Source of the DNA: Selaginella moellendorffii
Taxonomy: Eukaryota > Streptophyta > Lycopodiopsida > Selaginellales > Selaginellaceae
Direction: 5' to 3'
Length of the DNA: 64,000 nucleotides
Assembly: GCF_000143415.4 (NCBI RefSeq)
Contig: NW_003314309.1
Location: forward strand, 737,459-801,458
Below the pieces are notes generated by a model. It did no database searches and was not told the DNA's origin. It saw only the letters and a program-made list of their open reading frames with translations. Positions 38,390 to 48,770 of this stretch are shown here, one piece after another. The position numbers and the translations under genes are program-made. The first letter of the stretch is position 1. Every line of letters begins with the position of its first letter.

Positions 38390-40426
38390 ATGCAAAAATT
38401 CCAGAAATCGTCTTGTCACAGTAGAGATACTTGCGCTGCAATCGCTCACGAGAATCACTGGGGCAAAAACTCCGCCAAAATTTCCAATGCGGAGCTAAAG
38501 CTGAAGCAGCTTGTGGCAAAAACTCTTGGCTCCCATCCCGTCACCCGAGTCTCGTACGGAAGCCTTCTCCAGGCGTGCGGCGAGGCAAAGATCCTGGCGT
38601 ACGGAAGGGTCGTCCACGAGCACATGTCCGCCGCCAACATGGACACGGGCAGCATATTCCTGGGGAATCATCTCGTGCAAATGTACGGGAGGTGCGGCAG
38701 CGTGGACGAGGCCGCCGCAGCATTCGAGCGAATGGGCAGGAGGAACGTTGTCTCGTGGAGTTTCGTCATCGCGGCATTTACCCAGAACGGGCATCACGGC
38801 CGAGCAATGCGATTCTTCCAAAGGATGCTCCAGGATGGATTCGAAGTGGACAGGATTCTGATTGTCACGGCTCTTGGGTCGTGCATGGATCTGAAAACCG
38901 GGAGAGAGATTCACGAGCTCGCCCTCGAGTGTGGATATGGAAACGAGACGGTCGTGTGTACGGCGCTGCTGGGCATGTACAGCCGGTGCGAGAGCCTGGG
39001 CGATGTCGAGACAGTGTTTCTTGGGCTCCAAGAGAAGGATGTTGTGTCCTGGAACGCGATGATCACGGCCTTTGTAGAACTCGGCAAGAAACAATCTGGA
39101 GTGAGCATAAAGGTGGTTTGGATGTTTCGAAGAATGCTGCTGGAAGGGATGAAGCCGAGCCGGGTGACATTCATATCCACTCTTGGAGCCGTGGAGAGCA
39201 AGGAAGAATGTGTGTGGCTTCATGAAATTATCCGACAGAGCGGGCAAGAGCACGACGAGTTTGTGGCAAACTCTCTCGTTACTGCGTATGGCAAGAAGAA
39301 CAGCATTGTAAATGCTCGACAAGCGTTTGATGCTGCTTCAGATGCCTGTGTTGGAACATGGAATGCTATGATCGCGGCATATGCCCATTGTGGGCATTTT
39401 GAAAAAGCTTTAGAGACCTTTATGTCTATGCTGGAAAGTACCATTAAGCCAGATCAGATCAGTTTTGTGAACGTCCTGGAGGCGATCACTGGGCCAGAAC
39501 TTTTAAGAGATGGCGAGTTTATACACAAGAGTGTTGTAGAAAACGGGTTTGAGAACGATGGGATAATTGGCAGTGCTTTGCTTGGCATGTACTCGAGGTG
39601 TGAGAACTTAGAGAAAGCCGAGGAGGTTTTTGCCCAGATTGGACGGCCTTATCACAGTGTCATCGCATGGAACTCCATGCTTGCAACTTACACAGCGTTT
39701 GGGCGATGCAAAGAAGCCATCAAACTTTTCATGGACATGCAGCAAGACGGAAGCAAAGCTAGCGAGGCAACATTTGCAACGCTTCTCGCTGCCTGCGCGG
39801 GCGCATCCACTCTAGCTCAAGGCAAAATGGTGGTTTCGTGGATCAACGAATGGCTTATGAGCCACACAATCAGTGCCTGTAGCTATCTCGTAATCCAGAA
39901 TGCGACGATCAACATGTATGCAAAGTGTGGGAGCCTCGACCTCGCGCTCCAAACCTTCAATTCGATGCATCAGAGAGATGTGACATCGTGGAACTCCGTT
40001 TTGGGAACGCTTGCACGGCATGGCATAGGCAAGGAAGCAGTCATCTTTCTCAAGAGGATGCACTTGGAAGGTGTGAGACCGGATGATATCACGTACACTC
40101 TCGTTCTCACTGCTTGCAGCCACCATGGGCTCTTCAAAGATGGCCGAAAGTGTTACGAGTTTATGACCAAAGTTCATGGCTTGGAACCCACGCTTGTGCA
40201 CTATGGGTGCATGGTTGATCTTCTGGGACGCGGAGGCTGGCTGGACGAAGCCGAGGATCTGATAAGAGAAATGCCAATGCCGGCGGATTCAACAGTGTGG
40301 ATGGCGTTGCTTGGGGCATCAAGAATGCATGGCGATCTTGCCCGCGCAAAGCTGGCAATGAAGCATGTCTGTGAGCTTGAGCCTGATAATCCATCACCTT
40401 ACCTTCTCATGTCAAATATCTCTTAG
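38390..40426 (+). CDS. PPR protein, PLS type, truncated before the E domain
   Basis: An intronless ORF of 678 residues from the first ATG. PPR repeats start at about residue 50 (VSYGSLLQACGEAKILAYGR) and continue to the end, with VVSWSFVIAAFTQNGHHGRA, TWNAMIAAYAHCGHFEKALE and ATINMYAKCGSLDLALQTFN. The last segment is TVWMALLGASRMHGDL then SPYLLMSNIS, so it stops where the E motif would start. The protein probably binds organelle RNA; with no DYW domain it could not deaminate by itself. Confidence 0.88.
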   Translation: MQKFQKSSCHSRDTCAAIAHENHWGKNSAKISNAELKLKQLVAKTLGSHPVTRVSYGSLLQACGEAKILAYGRVVHEHMSAANMDTGSIFLGNHLVQMYGRCGSVDEAAAAFERMGRRNVVSWSFVIAAFTQNGHHGRAMRFFQRMLQDGFEVDRILIVTALGSCMDLKTGREIHELALECGYGNETVVCTALLGMYSRCESLGDVETVFLGLQEKDVVSWNAMITAFVELGKKQSGVSIKVVWMFRRMLLEGMKPSRVTFISTLGAVESKEECVWLHEIIRQSGQEHDEFVANSLVTAYGKKNSIVNARQAFDAASDACVGTWNAMIAAYAHCGHFEKALETFMSMLESTIKPDQISFVNVLEAITGPELLRDGEFIHKSVVENGFENDGIIGSALLGMYSRCENLEKAEEVFAQIGRPYHSVIAWNSMLATYTAFGRCKEAIKLFMDMQQDGSKASEATFATLLAACAGASTLAQGKMVVSWINEWLMSHTISACSYLVIQNATINMYAKCGSLDLALQTFNSMHQRDVTSWNSVLGTLARHGIGKEAVIFLKRMHLEGVRPDDITYTLVLTACSHHGLFKDGRKCYEFMTKVHGLEPTLVHYGCMVDLLGRGGWLDEAEDLIREMPMPADSTVWMALLGASRMHGDLARAKLAMKHVCELEPDNPSPYLLMSNIS

Positions 40427-40612
40427 TTCTTGCGAGACCTGTATCCATACCTCATTTGTTTGAGCGCAACAATACGTCCAGTCTAATCTACAGTAACACC
40501 TCCTCTAAAATTTGGAGGATTGTGGATTAGCATCTTTGAAACCCATAGCCGGAAGTTGTCGTCACCCGGGAATCAACATATCGATGTCCTGTTCAAGATA
40601 GATCTTCTTCAT

Positions 40613-41773
40613 ATGGCAGAAGAAGAAGATGACTTGATCTCAGGTCTCCCAGGTGAGCTAGTTCTTGTTCACGTTTTTTCTAGGCTGCCTTGGTACACTC
40701 GTCCAGTCTGCAGATCTGTTTCCAAACGATGGAAACAGATGATGGATACCAGGAATCATCTTGTCGATATTGCAACTCGCAGGTTTCAGCTTCCACTGCT
40801 CCAAGGTGTCGCTTTGGTGTGTTCTTCAGCTCCATATAAGCCTCCAAGATCACACTCGTCTCACCATGAAAAGTACCCTGAAAAGATCTTCCTCATTCAG
40901 GACAAGGAAACCTTGCAGTGGCGAAGGCTTCCACCCGTATCTGGCTTTCAAAGCTATCAAGTTGGACAAGTCCGTGTGTACAAAGCAAGGCTTGTTGCAG
41001 GATGTGGAGCGGTCTATGCTTGGACAGTTGCCCCCACTCAAAGCTTTGGGGCTCCAGAAGGTAGCTTCATATTCAAACTGGACATTGGTCGGGGAGATTG
41101 GATCTGGAAGAGAGTCCCAGCTTCTCAAGTTAGTCGCTGGTCCGAGCCAGTGTTTTTCAATGGTAAGATCTACTCGCTACTACCAGGCTGCCAACCACGG
41201 CGGAGGATATGTTCTTGTTTCGAAGTCATGGAGTATGATCCCGAAACAGGCTCCTGCCATATGTCCAACAAATGGCCCTCCAAGAACGTTGGTGTGATCC
41301 TGAGCTCTTCTTCGCCACAGCAACAGCTCTATGGCGTAGTCCGCACGTTGACCAACGGTCAACAGCTAATGGTCAACGAGGGCGGGTCGTGGCAGCTACA
41401 TCGGGAGTTGCCTGCCCTGCCGGACGACCGGGTGTTCAAATTTAAGCTGGTCAATGGCGATTGCTTCGAGCCTGCCGTGGAGGGCGGGGTCAACGTACTT
41501 GCCATCTTGCTCAGCCACCGGGATGCAGTGGTCTATTGGTTCAACACAGAAGTCAACGGGGCAAACTGGGTAGCAATCGAGCATCAGAGCCAACCTGGAA
41601 ATGTGACACAATGTGTGGCTGTTCAAGGATCTTTATATGCAATTTCAAGGAATTTTCCAAGGCTTCATTATAAATTGTGGAAGGGGACCATCAATGTGGC
41701 AGAGAGGCTTCTTATTTGGGAGCAAAGGCAAAGGCTCCAAGTTTCATTGTCTTGCTTCACCTTGATGGCATGA
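40613..41773 (+). CDS. F-box protein with kelch/galactose-oxidase-like C-terminus
   Basis: Single exon of 386 residues from ATG 40613, the first ATG that starts close to the F-box (ISGLPGELVLVHVFSRLPWY, VCRSVSKRWKQMMD). The rest has beta-propeller-like blocks, for example KIFLIQDKETLQWRRLPPVS, VYAWTVAPTQSFGAPEGS and EVMEYDPETGSCHMSNKWP. It is an expected SCF ubiquitin-ligase adaptor; its substrate is unknown. The frame is open to 40520, but only a non-ATG codon lies there. Confidence 0.88.
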   Translation: MAEEEDDLISGLPGELVLVHVFSRLPWYTRPVCRSVSKRWKQMMDTRNHLVDIATRRFQLPLLQGVALVCSSAPYKPPRSHSSHHEKYPEKIFLIQDKETLQWRRLPPVSGFQSYQVGQVRVYKARLVAGCGAVYAWTVAPTQSFGAPEGSFIFKLDIGRGDWIWKRVPASQVSRWSEPVFFNGKIYSLLPGCQPRRRICSCFEVMEYDPETGSCHMSNKWPSKNVGVILSSSSPQQQLYGVVRTLTNGQQLMVNEGGSWQLHRELPALPDDRVFKFKLVNGDCFEPAVEGGVNVLAILLSHRDAVVYWFNTEVNGANWVAIEHQSQPGNVTQCVAVQGSLYAISRNFPRLHYKLWKGTINVAERLLIWEQRQRLQVSLSCFTLMA

Positions 41774-41873
41774 AATAGCTTCCAGTATATCCATCTTTTA
41801 GAAGATTTTAGAATCAAATAATATAATAATTTGTTGTAGTAATGCTTAGTTTGGATAATTATTCCTACTTATC

Positions 41874-42510
41874 AATCCAATTGATCAAATAAAGTTTATA
41901 ATTATAAGCATGTTTGTAATTTATAGATGCAAGATTAATCTTATTGCATATCAACCCTTAGATGGTAGAATAAAATAGAATATATTAAAAAGTGTTTAAT
42001 TTTTTGGTTTGCTTAAGCAAACCTATAGGGGGACTGGGATGGTATTGAATATACCTAGAATATATTTGGATATTCTAGGATATTCTACCATCTAACGGTT
42101 GTTATTCATTTAGATTAATTTTGTATTTATAATTTATAAACATGTTTATAATTTATAAACTTTCTTAAACCTTTTCTAGTATATTCTTTTTAATTCTACC
42201 ATCTAATGGTTGATATGCAATAAAATTAATCTTGTATATATGAATTACAAACATGCTTATAATTATAAACTTTATTTGATCAATTGGATTAATAAGTAAT
42301 AATAACACTAGTATTAAGCAAACCAAGCGTTGCTACATGCAACGCGTAGCAATTTATTGTTTATTTTATAAATTATAAACATGTTTATAAATTATAAATA
42401 TAAAATTAATTTAAATGAATAAAAACCATTAAATGGTAAAATATCCTAAAATATTCAAGTATATTTTAGATATATTCATTCATCTCAGTCCCCCCTTAAG
42501 CAAACCAAAA
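41874..42510. mobile_element. MITE-like element(s): two interlocked inverted repeats (A-B-A'-B')
   Basis: Arm A (41874-41971, starting AATCCAATTGATCAAATAAA) is repeated in reverse complement as A' (42193-42290, ending TTTATTTGATCAATTGGATT). Arm B (about 42001-42160, starting TTTTTGGTTTGCTTAA) is repeated in reverse complement as B' (about 42367-42510, ending TTAAGCAAACCAAAA). The arms are diverged and AT-rich, and no ORF lies inside. This resembles non-autonomous DNA transposon remnants, but target-site duplications were not clear. Confidence 0.75.
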
Positions 42511-42867
42511 ATATTGTGTTTGTTAGAATGTTCATTTATCTTTAGAGAATATTCTATTAGTTTCGATCATTTAAACCCTTACGCGTTTAAACCCTTTAGG
42601 GCTTTTTGGGATGGGCATTCACAAGCTCTATGGCGTCAAGATCGCGACGGCCTACTCCTGCCCTGCTCGGCCGACACCTCGATCGGATCACGGCAGCGGC
42701 GGCGGCAGCTCGTATGTGTTCTTAATCTCTTCCCGATTGCGATCTCCTCGAAATCTGGCGCTTCCCGTCTTGCATTTTCACGGTTTGTCGTGATTCGCTA
42801 GCAGACTGCTGGGATCCGGTGATTTGGAGGCGACGCAGCAGCAGGAGGAGTGGTGCTTGAGGTCTCT
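42511..42867 (+). other. Leader/promoter of the ceramidase-like gene, with a possible 60-codon uORF
   Basis: About 360 bp before the chosen ATG at 42868. A 60-codon ORF at 42611-42793 starts MGIHKLYGVKIATAY and could be an upstream ORF or an alternative first exon; I see no splice that joins it in frame with the main gene. Confidence 0.35.
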
Positions 42868-43658
42868 ATGGGAGCGCCGGCCAAATTTCTTGCGAGCGTT
42901 CCATTCTTCACACAGAGGTATTATAAACTAAGTTTTGGATCATAGCTTGAGAGAAAAACTCCCAGCAGGTGATAGAAACCTCGTGGAAACTGTTATAAAC
43001 GTTGCTACTTCGTTGCCGTTTGTTTTGATTGGGATCCAAATGCCAAGGTATGAGCAGCATTGTAATTCTTCCTTCCAGATTGTTCTTTTCTTCTTCCCCT
43101 TTACAGGCAAAAGCCGCTCACTAGACTATATGCTGATTCTTTGATCGGTGTCGGCCTCGCGTCAACTTTGTTTCACGCATCGCGTGGAGAGGCTCGAAAG
43201 TATTTTCGATGGGGAGACTATACCATGATCGCTACTTCAACTCTGGTACCAACAATCTTACAATGTTTTCGATCTCTTTAAAACGTTTTCCTATAGTGCC
43301 TGTCAAGAGCTCTACAAACGGACAGCTCCAAAGCTTTGTACTGCGCTTCAGCGATGCTACTTCCCTTTCAGCCGTTCGTCGTCGCGGCCTGTCACACCGG
43401 ACTTATGGAGGTGTGTGGACGGACTTAGTTTTCCCTCATGGTTTTGTTTTGCTTTGTTTCCAGGCTGCTTTTGTTCGCCGAGCTCTCAAACAGCCTAGCC
43501 TACAGAAAGCTTACACCTTACACACCATTTCCACGGTTGTGGGAGGAACGTTATTTATTGCCGACGATATGTATCCAGACACGCCCTTTTTGCATGCTGC
43601 TTGGCACATTGCCGCGGCAGTGGGCGTGACAACATGCAACAAGCTCCTGAATTCTTAA
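42868..43658 (+). CDS. Small CREST/alkaline-ceramidase-like membrane protein
   Basis: Five exons, 42868-42917, 42946-43047, 43107-43245, 43297-43410 and 43464-43658, give 199 residues; exon 2 follows a very short intron of 28 nt. Several hydrophobic segments are visible (VINVATSLPFVLIGIQM, SLIGVGLASTLFHAS, ALYCASAMLLPFQPFVVAA, HTISTVVGGTLFIA). The zinc-site pattern of CREST hydrolases can be traced: Ser-x3-His in STLFH, an Asp 14 residues later in RWGDYTM, and HxxxH in HAAWH near the C-terminus. Alkaline ceramidases are about 260 residues, so this one is compact. The substrate is unknown; membership is inferred from motif spacing. Confidence 0.72.
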
Positions 43659-43774
43659 GTATTTTATTGGTAAGCTTGCTGGTCTTATTTGAGATAGAGT
43701 ATACGAAGAGTAATCGCATCGCGAAGCAAGGACTCTACACAGTTGTGAAGGCAGCATCAATATCTCCTGGAACT

Positions 43775-46700
43775 TCAAATGGAGGTACTGTTTGGTATCC
43801 CTCTACCTGTTAATCCCGGGCCGGAGCTTGGAAACAGGAGGGTGTATGGAATTTGCACTGGTCCTGTCCGGTTCTTGAGTTTCGTGTCCTTGTTCCTTGT
43901 CTGGATGAGTTCTTCTACTGCCTTGAGTTTCTCAGAAAACTTGGTGAATGCACTCTGAGCTGCTTGGTTGTTGGTCCAGTTCTGGATTATTCTTTGTCCC
44001 AGGTACTCCTCGTCTGCTGAATGAGTTGCCAGAATTTCTATCGTTGTCATAACTGACGTTGCTTCTGCCTTTGTGGACACTGCAGATAAGAAGAAGTTTT
44101 CCGGATCCTTAAGAAGCTGCTTGTGTTCCTCAGAGCCTTCTCGTGGGATTTCCCTGTGCGTGGCTGTTGGGTGATTGGGCATGTAACCAGCGTAGGCGTA
44201 CTGTCCAAAGTTTACGGCAGCATGGTGTGCAGATGCCAACCAGATCACAGTTGTGAGCACGCTTACCAGGTTCGGCTTGCTATTCATTTCCACCCACCAT
44301 GTCTCGTCTTTCTTGTCACCGTGACCAACGTTAACAATTTCCGTCCACCATGCCTGTAGTTCCTTGTCACTCTCTATGTCTGCGTCATCTTCGTAGCAGC
44401 TATCTACATATTCCTGTGTCCACCTCTCAATTGCATCCCAAATCTCCAAACCGTCTGCTGCATATGGATAGTCGTTGATAGCCAGTTTGAGGCCATGCTT
44501 TGAGTTTGCATCTGGAGTTGCCATTCCCCTGGAAAATGTTCGAACTTTTAGATTGTTTTACATCCCTTGCGATGCCTACCTTTTCAGTAAATCTGCAGGA
44601 AGTCCTTGGTCGTCGAACCTCCATGTCCTATAGACAACGGAGCTCAACTCCATTGAGTACCTCCTTGTTGAGAAGCATTTCTCTATTATACCATCAGCAT
44701 TTATCAGTGACTGCCTGGCTCGAGCGTTGATTGACATTGTGTTCTTGAAGTGTGGAACCAGGAACGGATTCAAGGGATGAAGCGCACTCAGGTTTCGATG
44801 TGTCGCAATGATAAAAGGTTCCAGGCAGGCATGAGTTCTTAAACTGCAGAGGAAAAACATGTCAGGTATGAGAGACGGCATTGTTGACAGCTTACAAGTG
44901 ACTTATGAGCTGGTGATATCCTGAATCATTTGTAGTTACGTGTGCTTTTGCGAGATGCCATAACCAATCCTCTGTTCCTGGTGCAGGTGGAAGAAACACC
45001 CTTTTGTTTTCTGACTTGGAGGAAGAATCCGGTGGCAAGCTCAACTCGATGGCAATAGGCTTTAGAGTTCCATCCGCTTTGAGGTACAGTAGAGTTCTGG
45101 ATGCGTAAGCGTGGATTTCCTTGATGCTGTTGATTTTGGTCAAGTAAGGCAAGTATGCATCATGGTAGTCTAAGATGAATAGCTTCTTGTTCTCAAGTGC
45201 CTGCTCATATGAGTCAGTAAAAATCGTCACCAAGTTCCATTTTTCTTACTTGCTGGACTGTGTTTCCTTCAAGCTGAGAGACAATATGTTCTTCTGTAAT
45301 GGCTGACTTTTGTGTTCCGTATACTGCTGGGTCCAGCGTGCTTTCTGGTGGAAAAACCTGCATACAGCGGGTCATTTTTCTTACCAGCATTTTGAAACTA
45401 GATTACCTCTAGTAGCTGAATCGCCATGGGGTTTAGTCCGCTGATCATCTGCCTTGCGAATTCGGCGTCGGACATCCATCCTTTCTCGTTGGCTGTAGAA
45501 ATCAGTTTTCGCATCAGAAAAATCGCAGAGGTGAACTTACTAATTACCTTTGATAACCGTAGGTATTGGATACATCAGCAAGCTTCCACTGTCTCCAGTC
45601 GACAGGCTTTGGACAACCTCAGCTGGATCAAGAATGTCGTCGTCTCGTTTGCACTTGCTCATATCAACTCCTTCCACGTACAGATTTTGCACTTCACCAA
45701 AGCTATCAAACGTTTCATCTGCTGTGAATGTGCTTTCCAGGTTTGGGATCAGGCTCTGTGCCGCGGCTTTTATGGCGGCCGTTAGGAAGTTGGACTCCTT
45801 AGTTGTGCCAAATCGTTCATCACTCGGTATGTAGTAATTCCCTGCTGCCTGGCTCTCGGTAGCTTTATCTGGAAAGCAGTGCTTAGCACAGCTATTAATA
45901 TTACTAGTGTAAAGCACTCACCTGTTTCCTCTGGATCTCGTCCAGTTCGACACCGTCGTGGATACGGAAATTCTGCAGAACCCCCGAGTGTAGGCCGCTG
46001 GAGGGACTTGTCAGTATCCGGTTTCCCAAGATCATTGTAAGTGGCGTAGTCATATATTCGTTCCCAGACTTTTCTTTCACCTGTTCCATTGCCTCTCAGG
46101 TTCAAAAGCTCCTGATTCCGAGCGTCAACAAGGCCGGCCGGTGTGTCCTTGGGAAGAGTCAGCTACGCGCACAAATGAAGATGGAACATTAGTACCCTGT
46201 GACGGCGGACGAAAGAATGAAACTTACGTGGTTACTGAAGAAGATGCGGTCGTTTGGATACCGGGACACATTGTACACCCAGGAATTGCAGGGGAATTCT
46301 ATAACTTGTTGCTGAGGCAGCTCGAGTGTTAGAGATTTGAGGTAGAACTCGTTCGGGTGCTTGTTTCTGATGGTGAAGGCACCGGGAACTCCAAAGTCGT
46401 CGCCGATCTCGAACTTAACATTCAACTCGACATCTTCAGTTGCCCGCAATCCTCCAGACACCAGCCAGCCGCCAGCAGCAGCTCGTTTGGACAGTGTTAA
46501 TTTCTTGGTTCCTGAATGAAGGCACGCTTGAATTGTGCTTGCTGAGCAGATGAGACACTACAGACCTGGATTGATCTCGGTGCTGATGAGCTGCAGCGAG
46601 ATGTTCTGGCCGAACAAGTCTGAAGCGACATCCACCAGGTGAGCTCCTATGTCCGTTAAGCTGAGGAAGTTCTTCCTGTGTACAACGAGCGTGCCATCGA

Positions 46701-46812
46701 AACTTACTGTTTTTACCGTCGCCATTGCAGATGATCCCTCGAGAGCTTGCACGAGGTCGCTTTTAAAGTTCTTACGGAGGCGGCAGAGAAGTCTCAATGA
46801 AAGTCTCAACAC
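43775..46812 (-). CDS. LOX: Lipoxygenase, probable 13-LOX specificity
   Basis: Non-heme iron dioxygenase that makes fatty-acid hydroperoxides, the substrates of CYP74 enzymes. Nine exons: 46812-46566, 46511-46228, 46162-45922, 45868-45548, 45492-45407, 45357-45250, 45200-44896, 44843-44580, 44528-43775; 869 residues. An N-terminal PLAT/C2 part is followed by the catalytic domain. Iron ligands are visible: two His in [20 protein letters not shown], His and Asn in [20 protein letters not shown], and the C-terminal Ile in [10 protein letters not shown]. The regiospecificity pair in [18 protein letters not shown] is Cys-Phe, as in plant 13-lipoxygenases rather than Thr-Val of 9-lipoxygenases. The start is ambiguous: an Arg-rich leader from 46812 or the internal Met at 46725. 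Confidence 0.94.
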
Positions 46813-47132
46813 GGTAAAGCAATAGGACTCTTTCTGCGGTCCTTTAACTCAGTTTAGCGCTATGGACCACAAGAAATCACTCGTTTTGCCATGGTTGTTA
46901 CATGTTTGTTGTATCTTCCGTAAGGACTTTCATCACTGGCGACTAGCAGAGAGCGGCACGTCGGTTCCACCTCCCAATCCGAGAGGTAAGTCTATATACG
47001 CACTCTGAAAAACGCTGATTTTCTATTTTCTTGAGCAGCACACGAAGCACAATCCCTCGCCGGGTTTCAAAGTTGGTGTTTCGTGGAAATTCAGCCAGAG
47101 ATATCCTTCAAATCTTCAATGCTAGGAGGAAA
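46813..47132. promoter_or_regulatory. Divergent LOX/LPEAT2 promoter and spliced leader
   Basis: Only 320 bp lies between the two start codons. On the plus strand an intron appears to run from 46986 (GTAAGT) to 47038 (TTGAGCAG). An upstream ATG at 46862 opens a 78-codon ORF across this intron that ends at 47151, overlapping the acyltransferase start in another frame. Confidence 0.55.
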
Positions 47133-48770
47133 ATGGAGAAAGTGGACCTGACTCTCGGAGAGGGACGGACGATCAGGAAGTGTTTGTGGCTCTCATACAA
47201 GATGAGAAAGCGCGGAGGGGGAGTTAAATTCCTTGGTCAGCAAATGCCAGTCTTGGACGCGGAAATGCCGTTCAATCCATTCGTCAACCGGCACGTCTCC
47301 ATCAGTAGCAACTACGAGCTCACAAAGACGCTACTTTTGCTGCCACTCTTCGTCTTCCGGGTCTCCGTCTTTATCCTGCTGCTCGTCGTCGGCCTTGCCC
47401 TCACCAAGCTAGCTCTCCTCGGTGCTCGGGAAGTTCTCAATGCTCCACTGCCATTTTGGAGGCGCAAGCTTCTGTGGCCAGTCCGGTACCTTGCAAGATG
47501 CCTCCTCTTCTTCTGCGGTTACCACTGGATCGGCGTCAAAGGCAAGCCGGGCAGGAAAAGAGACGCTCCAGTTCTCGTCTGCAACCACGTAACTTTCGTG
47601 GATCCAGTCTACATCTTCTACAAGCACTTGCCGGTGATCGTCACGGCGGAGGAGAACCTCAACTATCCTTTCATGGGGACGATCATCAGTGCCATGCAGC
47701 CGATCACCATCCGGAGAGAGTCCCAGGAATCCAGAAACAAGGCCGGGGTTGAGATACGCAAGCGGGCAAAGTCTCCGGAGTGGAAGAACTCGCTTATGAT
47801 CTTTCCGGAAGGGACGACCACCAACGGGAAAGCTATGGTGTCCTTCAAGAGTGGAGCGTTCTCTTCGAGCTCGCCCGTCCAGCCGATGGTGGTGAGATAT
47901 CCCCACGTCCACTTGGACCCGTCCTGGGTGGCGGACGGGCCCTCGGCCTACGCGCTGCTCTTCCGGCTCATGACGCAGTTCCACAACTACATGGAGATCG
48001 AGTACCTCCCGGTGATGCGTCCCAGCAAGCAGGAGAACCCACGCAGCTTTGCCGAGCGCGTCCGGGCGGAGATGGCGCGAGCTCTCAACGTGGTGGTGAC
48101 GGAGCACACCTTCGACGACGTGAGCATGGTGGACGCAGCTCGGGGTGCCTCCTCCAAGCTCGATCTTCTCGAGTTTGGGAGGTTCGAGAGGCTCTACAGG
48201 GTCACGCCCAAGGAGGCCAAGCGTTTCTTCCGGAAGTTCCGGGCCCTGGACGTCCAGAGGAACGGTGTGGCGAGCGAGGAAGATCTGGCGGACTATCTGG
48301 ATCTCCCGAGCTGCGAGGCAGTGAGCAAAGTCTACGAGCTCTTCGACTCCAAAGGCTGTGGCTACTTCAGCTTTCGCCAGTACGCGGCGGGGCTGCTGTT
48401 CATCTCGAGGCACGAGAGGTTCAGGGAGGCAGCCGAGGCGGTGTTTGAGAGGCTGGACAGGGACGGAGATGGTTTGCTGAGCTCGAGCGATTTCTCTGCC
48501 GGACTGAGCGAACTGGTCCCGGGAACCAGCCGGGAACACGCGAAGGCGCTGTGGGATAGAATCAACGCCAAGCAAGGGAGATTCGTCCACCGGATCGAGT
48601 TGCTTACGTTTCTGGACAGGAATCCAGAGTACGTAGCAGTGTTTTTGTTTGGAGCTCCGAGGTTGCTGTCGAATGTGAAGGCCGAGACAACCATCCTGGA
48701 ACCGAGCTCGACTGACCAAAAGAACTTTACTGGATTTACTACGGATGCTTCTCCAGGGCCATCAGTTTGA
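47133..48770 (+). CDS. LPEAT2: EF-hand lysophospholipid acyltransferase (LPEAT2/LPCAT-like)
   Basis: Acylates lysophospholipids, probably at the ER membrane. Single coding exon of 545 residues from the first in-frame ATG; Arabidopsis LPEAT2 is of similar length. A membrane segment (LFVFRVSVFILLLVVGLALT) precedes the PlsC domain with motif I NHVTFVD (HxxxxD), PITIRRESQESR and the motif III FPEGTTTNG. The C-terminal third has EF-hand-like units; only DRDGDGLLSSSDF is a canonical Ca-binding loop, while DVQRNGVASEED and DSKGCGYFSFRQ are degenerate. It is divergent from the lipoxygenase gene. Confidence 0.93.
   Translation: MEKVDLTLGEGRTIRKCLWLSYKMRKRGGGVKFLGQQMPVLDAEMPFNPFVNRHVSISSNYELTKTLLLLPLFVFRVSVFILLLVVGLALTKLALLGAREVLNAPLPFWRRKLLWPVRYLARCLLFFCGYHWIGVKGKPGRKRDAPVLVCNHVTFVDPVYIFYKHLPVIVTAEENLNYPFMGTIISAMQPITIRRESQESRNKAGVEIRKRAKSPEWKNSLMIFPEGTTTNGKAMVSFKSGAFSSSSPVQPMVVRYPHVHLDPSWVADGPSAYALLFRLMTQFHNYMEIEYLPVMRPSKQENPRSFAERVRAEMARALNVVVTEHTFDDVSMVDAARGASSKLDLLEFGRFERLYRVTPKEAKRFFRKFRALDVQRNGVASEEDLADYLDLPSCEAVSKVYELFDSKGCGYFSFRQYAAGLLFISRHERFREAAEAVFERLDRDGDGLLSSSDFSAGLSELVPGTSREHAKALWDRINAKQGRFVHRIELLTFLDRNPEYVAVFLFGAPRLLSNVKAETTILEPSSTDQKNFTGFTTDASPGPSV

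Noticed and set aside
38163-38519. N-terminal extension of the O-methyltransferase to 38519
   Set aside because: It would overlap the PPR gene in antisense and has no family similarity; a TATA box lies just upstream of the shorter start.
47409-48719. 436-codon antisense ORF inside the LPEAT2 gene
   Set aside because: A shadow of the GC-rich sense gene; its translation is Arg/His/Leu-rich without any family motif.
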